The notes beneath the pieces are model-generated. The model worked only from the letters and a program-made list of their open reading frames with translations, was not told the origin of the DNA and did no database searches. The translations under genes and the position numbers were made by a program. Below, in pieces: positions 32,416 to 37,202 of a stretch of 37,202 nt of DNA. The first letter of the stretch is position 1. Every line of letters begins with the position of its first letter. This DNA comes from Pyxidicoccus fallax (lineage in GTDB: Bacteria; Myxococcota; Myxococcia; Myxococcales; Myxococcaceae): positions 1 to 37,202 of the forward strand of contig NZ_JABBJJ010000096.1 of assembly GCF_012933655.1 (NCBI RefSeq), read 5' to 3'.

Positions 32416-32817
32416 ATGGCGACCAAGATCTTCGTGAACCTTCCCGTGCAGTCCCTCGGCCGGTCCGTCGAGTTCTTCAAGCAGCTCGGCTACACGTTCA
32501 ACGCCCAGTTCACGGACCAGAACGCCACGTGCATGGTCATCAGCGAGGACATCTACGTGATGTTGCTCGTGAAGGACTTCTTCAAGGGCTTCATCAAGAA
32601 GGAGATCGCGGACTCCACCAAGGTGACGGAGGCCATCATCTCCCTCTCCACGGACAGCCGGGCCGCCGTCGACGAGCACATGAAGAAGGCCCTGGCGGCG
32701 GGCGCCACGGAGACCAAGGAGCCCCAGGACATGGGCTTCATGTACCAGCGCGGCTTCCAGGACCTGGACGGCCACCAGTGGGAGATCTTCTGGATGGACC
32801 CCAAGAACGTCCAGTAG
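32416..32817 (+). CDS. VOC (glyoxalase/bleomycin resistance) superfamily protein
   Basis: A 133-residue protein of the vicinal oxygen chelate fold: paired beta-alpha-beta-beta-beta units beginning with KIFVNLPVQSLGRSVEFFKQ and ending with FQDLDGHQWEIFWMDPK, where the Glu is a usual metal ligand. It matches the 'glyoxalase-like, extradiol dioxygenase' group often annotated as lactoylglutathione-lyase-like, whose functions are mostly unknown. A histidine at the first ligand position is not evident, so metal catalysis is uncertain. AGGAG precedes the ATG by 8 bases. The gene stands alone, between the terminator at 32268-32307 and a long hairpin after its stop. The 100 bases upstream, with the A-rich run gggaaaaaaatg and TTCGTC, presumably hold its promoter. 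Confidence 0.88.
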   Translation: MATKIFVNLPVQSLGRSVEFFKQLGYTFNAQFTDQNATCMVISEDIYVMLLVKDFFKGFIKKEIADSTKVTEAIISLSTDSRAAVDEHMKKALAAGATETKEPQDMGFMYQRGFQDLDGHQWEIFWMDPKNVQ

Positions 32818-32834
32818 CCCGCTGGAAACGGCGA

Positions 32835-32874
32835 CGGGCGGGCGGCTCCCGGAAAGAGGAGCAGCGCCCGCCCG
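32835..32874. terminator. Long GC hairpin between convergent genes
   Basis: CGGGCGGGCG (32835-32844) pairs with CGCCCGCCCG (32865-32874), and an inner GCTCC pairs with GGAGC, so most of the 40 bases fold into one stem. It lies between the VOC stop (32817) and the convergent nuclease-like gene stop (32920). It lacks a T-run, so it may act as a transcript-end structure for either strand. Confidence 0.5.
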
Positions 32875-32919
32875 CCGTGAGTCACCGCCCGGGCGTATGG
32901 GCTGGAACCTGCCGTCATT

Positions 32920-34071
32920 TCAACCGCGATGATTGCTCCCGGGCCTCCTGCGCACCTCCAGTTGCCTGCGGGTCTTCACCATCTCCTCGACGAGGACGCG
33001 CTCCTTTGGCAGTGCCGTCTGGTACTCGGCTGCAAGCACCTTGTTCGGAAGCCCCTCCAGCGCGTACTTCGCCACGGCGGTGTCCTTCTGGGCACAGAGG
33101 ATAAGGCCGACGGGAGGATTCTCGCCGGGCAGCGTCCAGTGCTCGCGCGCGTAGTTGAGGTACAGGTGCATCTGCCCGGCGTCCGCGTGTGTGAACTTCC
33201 CCAGCTTCAAGTCGATGATGACGAGGCAGCGCAGCCGGCGGTGGAAGAAGAGCAGGTCTATCCGGTACCACTCGTCCCCCACCCTCAGGCGACGCTGCCG
33301 CCCCACGAAGGCGAAGTCACCACCAAGCTCCAGAAGGAATTCCTCCAGCTTCTCGATGAGCGCTGCCTCCAGTTCGCTCTCCGAGTACTCGTCCTTCAGG
33401 TCGAGGAACTCCAGGACATAGGGGTCCCTCAGCTCCTCTTCGAGAGACACCGCGTCTTCAGGCCGAGGCACAGCCCCCCGGGTGAGCATCGCCGCCTTGT
33501 TCCGCGATAGCGCGGTGCGCTCATAGAACTGGCTTCCAATCTGCCGATCCAACTGCCGGACGGACCAGCCGCCCCGCAGCGCCTCTGCCTCGTAGAAGCG
33601 CCGGGCCGCCGGGCTGCGCACCGACAGCAACCGGACGTAGTGGGACCAGGGGAGCGGAAAGGCGGCTTCCCCGAGGGCGCTTTCGGGGGGAGATAGTGCA
33701 GACACCGTCTGCACTTTTCGCTGAGCCCGCGAGGACCGGCGCCCCGCTGAGCCCATCAACGGCACCTCGCGGAAGGCCAGGTAGAACGCCCGCATCTGGA
33801 AGAGATTGCGGCGTCCGAAGCCCCGGCCGAACCGGGCCGTGAGGTCCCGGGCGAGCCGGTCCATCAGTTCTTCGCCATAGCCAGCGCGGGCGGCCCCGTG
33901 TTGCTCCTGCTCCACGATTCGGCGGCCCAAAGCCCAATAGGTGGCCGTCATGACAACATTGACCGAGCGAGAGGCGGCATGACGTGCGGCTTCGACCAGG
34001 CGCACGGCATCAGCCAGGACGGAGTCGTAACCGGGCTTCGAGAGTGCGCCTGTCGTCCGCTTGCGCGTCAT
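32920..34071 (-). CDS. YhcG/DUF1016 family PD-(D/E)XK nuclease-like protein
   Basis: A 383-residue protein with the two-part layout of the YhcG family. The N-terminal helical DUF1016 domain (about 12-185) has YWALGRRIVEQEQ, FGRGFGRRNLFQMRAFY, PWSHYVRLLSV and FYERTALSRNK. The C-terminal nuclease domain has FAFVGRQRRLRVGDEWYRID (253-272), LVIIDLKLG and HADAGQMHLYLNY, with Asp272, Asp287 and Lys289 as the expected metal/catalytic set and Gln300 supporting it. Such proteins are often found near restriction or toxin systems and their targets are poorly known. Here it is solitary. A linker at about 105-138, rich in Ser/Arg, looks like a lineage insert between the parts. The ATG at 34071 is chosen by domain start; no strong ribosome-binding site is seen, and longer frames add unlikely sequence. 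Confidence 0.88.
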   Translation of the reverse strand: MTRKRTTGALSKPGYDSVLADAVRLVEAARHAASRSVNVVMTATYWALGRRIVEQEQHGAARAGYGEELMDRLARDLTARFGRGFGRRNLFQMRAFYLAFREVPLMGSAGRRSSRAQRKVQTVSALSPPESALGEAAFPLPWSHYVRLLSVRSPAARRFYEAEALRGGWSVRQLDRQIGSQFYERTALSRNKAAMLTRGAVPRPEDAVSLEEELRDPYVLEFLDLKDEYSESELEAALIEKLEEFLLELGGDFAFVGRQRRLRVGDEWYRIDLLFFHRRLRCLVIIDLKLGKFTHADAGQMHLYLNYAREHWTLPGENPPVGLILCAQKDTAVAKYALEGLPNKVLAAEYQTALPKERVLVEEMVKTRRQLEVRRRPGSNHRG

Positions 34072-34224
34072 GGGAGCAGGGTGGCCCGAGCGCAGCGCCC
34101 AGGCAAGGAGGACGCAGCCCGCGGCAGCCCCTCCCAAGTGTCGGCTGGAATCGACAACCACGTGCCGCGCCCCACCTGAATCTGAGCGGGGGCTCACCCG
34201 GGTGTCACGGGCCGGGGTGATGGA

Positions 34225-34244
34225 CCGCGCCGGGGTCGGCGCGG
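34225..34244 (-). terminator. Candidate hairpin after the efflux operon
   Basis: CCGCGCCG and CGGCGCGG are perfect 8-base arms with a 4-base loop, about 50 bases after the MFS stop codon on the minus strand. There is no T-run. It could end the efflux transcript, or be a chance GC palindrome. The surrounding 34072-34291 holds no gene. Confidence 0.3.
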
Positions 34245-34291
34245 ATCGCGGCTCCTGCTCGATAGGGCCTGGACCGAGGCAGCCGCCCGCG

Positions 34292-35833
34292 TCAGTGCGC
34301 GCCTTCCACCTTCACGCCGGCGGCGGGCTTCTTCAGCAGGAACACCAGCACCAGCGACAGCGCGAAGATGGCGGTGAGCACGGTGAAGTTGGCGTTGAAG
34401 GCCCGCACCAGCGCCTGCCCGTTGATGCGCTGGCTGAGGATGCTGTAGGCGGCGGACAGCGGGTCCGCCACGCGCGCGCCGACGGCGGCCTTGAGCGAGG
34501 CGACCTGCTCCTGCGTCACCTGGCTGTACGGGTCCACGTGCGACGTCAGCGCGGTGTAGTTCACCTTCGTCGTCCGGTTGAGCGCGCTGCTCATCCACGC
34601 GGTGCCGATGGAGCCGCCCAGCTCGCGCGTCAGGTTGTAGAGGCCCGCCGCGTTGCCGCGCTGCTCCGGCCGCAGGTTGCTCAGCGCCATCACCGACAGC
34701 GGCACGAAAATCATGCCCAGCGAGCAGGCGCGGATGAACACCGGCAGGATGAGCGCGGCCTCGTCCGCCGTGGTGGACAGGTGACCGTTCACCCACAGCG
34801 ACAGGCACATGCCCACGATGCCCGTGCCCACCAGCACCCGTCCGTCCATCTTCCCGCCGAAGCGGCCGATGAGCGGCATCAAGAGCAGCTGGATGAAGCT
34901 GCCCTTCAGGAAGATGAGCCCGATGTCGAGCGCCGAGTAGCGCATCACCGTGCCGCAGAAGAGGCTGAAGAGGAACGAGCCGGCGAACAGCGCCGTGCCG
35001 ACGATGAGGTTGATGCCCGTGGCCGCCGTGTACGAGACATTGGCGAACACGCGCAAGTCCACCACCGGCTGCGGTGTCTCCAGCTCGTGCACCACGAAGG
35101 TGATGAGCGCCACCGCCGCCACCACCGCGAGCAGGGTGATTTCGAGGCTGTCGAACCAGTCCTTCCGCGTGCCCTCTTCCAGCACGAACTGGAGCGCGGC
35201 CATGCCCACCGCCAGCAGGGCGATGCCATACCGGTCCACCTTGTCCTGGGTGGGCGCGAAGTCCGGCTGGTCGATGTGGCGCCACGCCATGTACGCGGCG
35301 AACAGGCCCACCGGCAGGTTGATGAGGAAGATCCAATGCCAGCTCGCCGCCTCGATGAGCAGGCCGCCCACCGTGGGGCCCAACAGCGGCCCCGTCACCG
35401 CGCCCAGGCCGAACAGCGCGCCCGCCATGCCGTGCTCCTCGCGCGGGTAGCGGGCGAAGAGGATGGCCTGCGACGTGGGGATGATGGCGCCACCGCCCAC
35501 GCCCTGGAGGATGCGGAAGACCACCAGCGAGGGCAGGTTCCACGCCAGACCGCACAGCAGGCTCGCCGCGGTGAACAGCAGGATGGAGCCGGTGAAGTAG
35601 CGCTTGAAGCCGAAGCGCCGCTGCAGCCAACCCGTCATGGGGATGACCACGACGTTGGCCATCATGTAGCCGGTGGACACCCAGGCAATCTGGTCCAGCG
35701 GCGTGCCAAAGCTGGCGCGGATGTCGCTGAGCGCCACGTTGACGATGGAGATGTCCAGCACGGACATCAGCGCCGCGGCCATGGCGGCGATGGTGATGCC
35801 GGCCTTGGAGCCGGTGATGGTGTCACTGCGCAC
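34292..35833 (-). CDS. emrB: DHA2-family MFS drug efflux transporter (EmrB/QacA type)
   Basis: A 513-residue integral membrane protein with 14 predicted segments. The N-terminal part carries SVLDISIVNVALSDIRA (motif D1 region), GWLQRRFGFKRYF (motif A), FRILQGVGGGAIIPTSQAI and GAVTGPLLGPTVGGLL (motif C of antiporters). This is the EmrB/DHA2 group, which exports hydrophobic drugs or other compounds using the proton gradient. Together with a HlyD-type adaptor it can span the envelope to an outer membrane channel. Its start lies 2 bases after the stop of the adaptor gene, so the two are co-translated. Substrates are unknown; the symbol reflects family rather than proven orthology. Confidence 0.93.
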   Translation of the reverse strand: MRSDTITGSKAGITIAAMAAALMSVLDISIVNVALSDIRASFGTPLDQIAWVSTGYMMANVVVIPMTGWLQRRFGFKRYFTGSILLFTAASLLCGLAWNLPSLVVFRILQGVGGGAIIPTSQAILFARYPREEHGMAGALFGLGAVTGPLLGPTVGGLLIEAASWHWIFLINLPVGLFAAYMAWRHIDQPDFAPTQDKVDRYGIALLAVGMAALQFVLEEGTRKDWFDSLEITLLAVVAAVALITFVVHELETPQPVVDLRVFANVSYTAATGINLIVGTALFAGSFLFSLFCGTVMRYSALDIGLIFLKGSFIQLLLMPLIGRFGGKMDGRVLVGTGIVGMCLSLWVNGHLSTTADEAALILPVFIRACSLGMIFVPLSVMALSNLRPEQRGNAAGLYNLTRELGGSIGTAWMSSALNRTTKVNYTALTSHVDPYSQVTQEQVASLKAAVGARVADPLSAAYSILSQRINGQALVRAFNANFTVLTAIFALSLVLVFLLKKPAAGVKVEGAH

Positions 35834-35835
35834 GA

Positions 35836-37089
35836 CTAGTTGCTCCGGGTATCCACCGTGACTTCCGCGCTCATGCCCGGGCGCAGCCGCACGTCCTTCG
35901 CGTCACTGTCCAGCCGGATGAGCACGGGGATGCGCTGCACCACCTTCACGAAGTTGCCGGAGGCGTTGTCCGGAGGCAGCAGCGCGAAGCGCGCGCCGCT
36001 GGCGCCAGCGAGGCTGTCCACATGGCCCTGGAACTCACGGCCGCCAAAGGCGTCCACCGTCAGCTCCACCTTCTGGCCGGGCTTCATCTCGCCGACCTGG
36101 TCCTCCTTGAAGTTGGCCACCACCCAGATGTCGTCCTGCGGCACCAGCGCCATCAGCGGGCGCTCGGGGCTGACCATCTGCCCGGCCTCCACCGTGCGGC
36201 GGCTCACCACGCCGGCCACCGGCGCGCGCACCTGCGCGTAGGAGAGATTGAGCTCCGCCAGCCGCAGCGCCGCCTGGGCCTGCTTCAGCCTCGCGTCCGC
36301 CAGCTTCACGGCCGCCTGCGCCGCCTGCACCTGCACCTGCACCGTCTCGGCCGCGGCCAGCTTGCCCTGCGCGGCCTCGAGGCCACCGGACGAGCCCTGC
36401 ACGCCCGCCTCGGTGGACGTCAGCCGCGCGCGCGCCACGTCCAGCGCCGCCCGGGCCTGGTCATACCCGGCCTGCCGCGCGTCCAGGTCCGCCTGGGTGA
36501 CGGCGCCCTCGGCCTTCAGCGTCTTCACGCGCGCCATGTCCGCCTCCGCCAGCTTGAAGCGGGCCTCGGCCGAGTCCACGTCCGCGCGCGCCTGCTCCAG
36601 CGCCGCCTTGGACGAGTGGATGCTGCTGGAGGCCTGCACCACGCCGCCGCGCGCCTGCCGCAGGTTGGCGCCGGCGTTGGTCTCCGTGAGGGCCAGCTGG
36701 GCCTGGGCGCTGGACAGCTGCGCCTCGGCGCTCAGCACGTCCGCACTCGCCACCTCCAGCTTCGCGGTGAGGTCGGACGTGTCCAGCTCCACCAGCACGT
36801 CGCCGGCCTTCACCTGCTGGTTGTCCGCCACCAGCACCTTCGCCACCTGGCCGGCGATGCGCGGCGACACGTTGGCGATGCGGCCCTCCACCTGCGCGTC
36901 GTCGGTGGACTCGTGGCCGTACGCCACCGCATAGCGCGCGCCTCCGCCCACCAGCGCCACGGCCAGCAGCGCCGGCAGCACCCGCTTCGCCCTGGAGGAG
37001 CGGGGCGCGGCGGCCGGCATCGTCACGGCCTTGGCGGGGACCTCGGTGTTGGGGACGTCCTGCTCGAGATTCACGGTCTGAGTGCTCAT
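35836..37089 (-). CDS. emrA: HlyD/EmrA-family membrane fusion protein
   Basis: A 417-residue periplasmic adaptor. A short cytoplasmic N-terminus and one membrane segment (about 37-57) are followed by DDAQVEGRIANVSPRIAGQV, which starts the split biotinyl-lipoyl domain. A long Ala-rich coiled coil (about 95-275; LSSAQAQLALTETNA, LEQARADVDSAEARFKLAEA) comes next. Then come the second lipoyl half (VRAPVAGVVSRRTVEAGQMV) and a beta-barrel (DDIWVVANFKEDQVGEMKPG). It links the DHA2 transporter in the inner membrane to an outer membrane channel, whose gene may lie beyond the right edge. Gene order adaptor-transporter with a 2-base gap is typical of emrAB. No strong ribosome-binding site is seen ahead of the ATG. 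Confidence 0.93.
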   Translation of the reverse strand: MSTQTVNLEQDVPNTEVPAKAVTMPAAAPRSSRAKRVLPALLAVALVGGGARYAVAYGHESTDDAQVEGRIANVSPRIAGQVAKVLVADNQQVKAGDVLVELDTSDLTAKLEVASADVLSAEAQLSSAQAQLALTETNAGANLRQARGGVVQASSSIHSSKAALEQARADVDSAEARFKLAEADMARVKTLKAEGAVTQADLDARQAGYDQARAALDVARARLTSTEAGVQGSSGGLEAAQGKLAAAETVQVQVQAAQAAVKLADARLKQAQAALRLAELNLSYAQVRAPVAGVVSRRTVEAGQMVSPERPLMALVPQDDIWVVANFKEDQVGEMKPGQKVELTVDAFGGREFQGHVDSLAGASGARFALLPPDNASGNFVKVVQRIPVLIRLDSDAKDVRLRPGMSAEVTVDTRSN

Positions 37090-37202
37090 TTGAAATGCTC
37101 GAAAGTCTGACGGCTGATGATTTGGGGGCTAACCACCCGGCCCGACGAAGCCATCCGTGGGGACGGGGGAAGGAAGGCGGGGCGTGGGAAGGGTTCAGGG
37201 GT
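37090..37202. other. Upstream region of the efflux operon (window end)
   Basis: These 113 bases lie ahead of the adaptor start on the minus strand. The part next to the start (37090-37130) is relatively A/T-rich and could contain the promoter. I see no clear operator dyad or -35/-10 pair. The region is cut by the window edge, and any regulator or outer membrane channel gene would lie beyond it. Confidence 0.3.

Overview
The window is a GC-rich bacterial chromosome segment whose gene content points to a myxobacterium of the Myxococcaceae (Myxococcus, Pyxidicoccus or Corallococcus type). The evidence is a MYXO-CTERM style tail on a secreted beta-propeller protein, a DUF2381 (Myxococcus paralogous family TIGR02268) protein with a neighbouring lipoprotein, very high G/C in third codon positions, and several secreted or anchored proteins with Pro/Asp/Ala/Gly/Thr linkers. 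No tRNA, rRNA, CRISPR array, insertion sequence or prophage was recognised.

Layout. 1-2230: start of an SbcD nuclease (minus, cut by the window edge), divergent from an alpha/beta hydrolase and a small membrane protein. 2263-10220, all minus: a 921-residue anchored glucose/sorbosone-dehydrogenase-like protein, a lipid/isomerase/membrane-glycosyltransferase run (PlsC, PhzF-like, GT-C-like), then a lipoprotein and a DUF2381 protein. 10494-14968, plus: zwf-pgl-gnd, the oxidative pentose phosphate branch complete and in pathway order, followed by a secreted Cys-rich protein. 14957-19244, minus: response regulator, sensor kinase and two glycosyltransferases in one apparent operon, divergent from a Tat-exported metallophosphoesterase. 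20289-24335: an acyl-CoA-dehydrogenase-fold enzyme, a uracil/xanthine permease and a convergent acyl-CoA synthetase. 31177-37202: a heparin-lyase-like secreted protein with a strong terminator, a VOC protein, a YhcG/DUF1016 nuclease-like protein and an EmrAB-type efflux pair.

The most interesting region is 24460-30672. It holds an ECF sigma factor with an overlapping zinc-finger anti-sigma factor, a 58-residue peptide gene just upstream, a divergent FIH-like JmjC hydroxylase, and a 923-residue membrane-anchored TPR-CHAT protease. The roughly 340-residue extracytoplasmic domain of the anti-sigma factor is visibly homologous to the N-terminal domain of the CHAT protease, down to a matching C-x8-C pair at its end. 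I infer a signalling module in which a periplasmic CHAT protease, an anti-sigma factor carrying the same sensor domain and a possibly hydroxylated small peptide control an ECF regulon. The logic recalls the CHAT protease/ECF sigma pairing of type III-E CRISPR systems, but without CRISPR.

A second regulatory signal is a direct-repeat motif, TGAAACGTG with an 11-base period. It lies in the promoter region shared by the two-component operon and the phosphoesterase, and again ahead of the glycosyltransferase genes. This fits an OmpR/PhoB-family regulator controlling its own operon.
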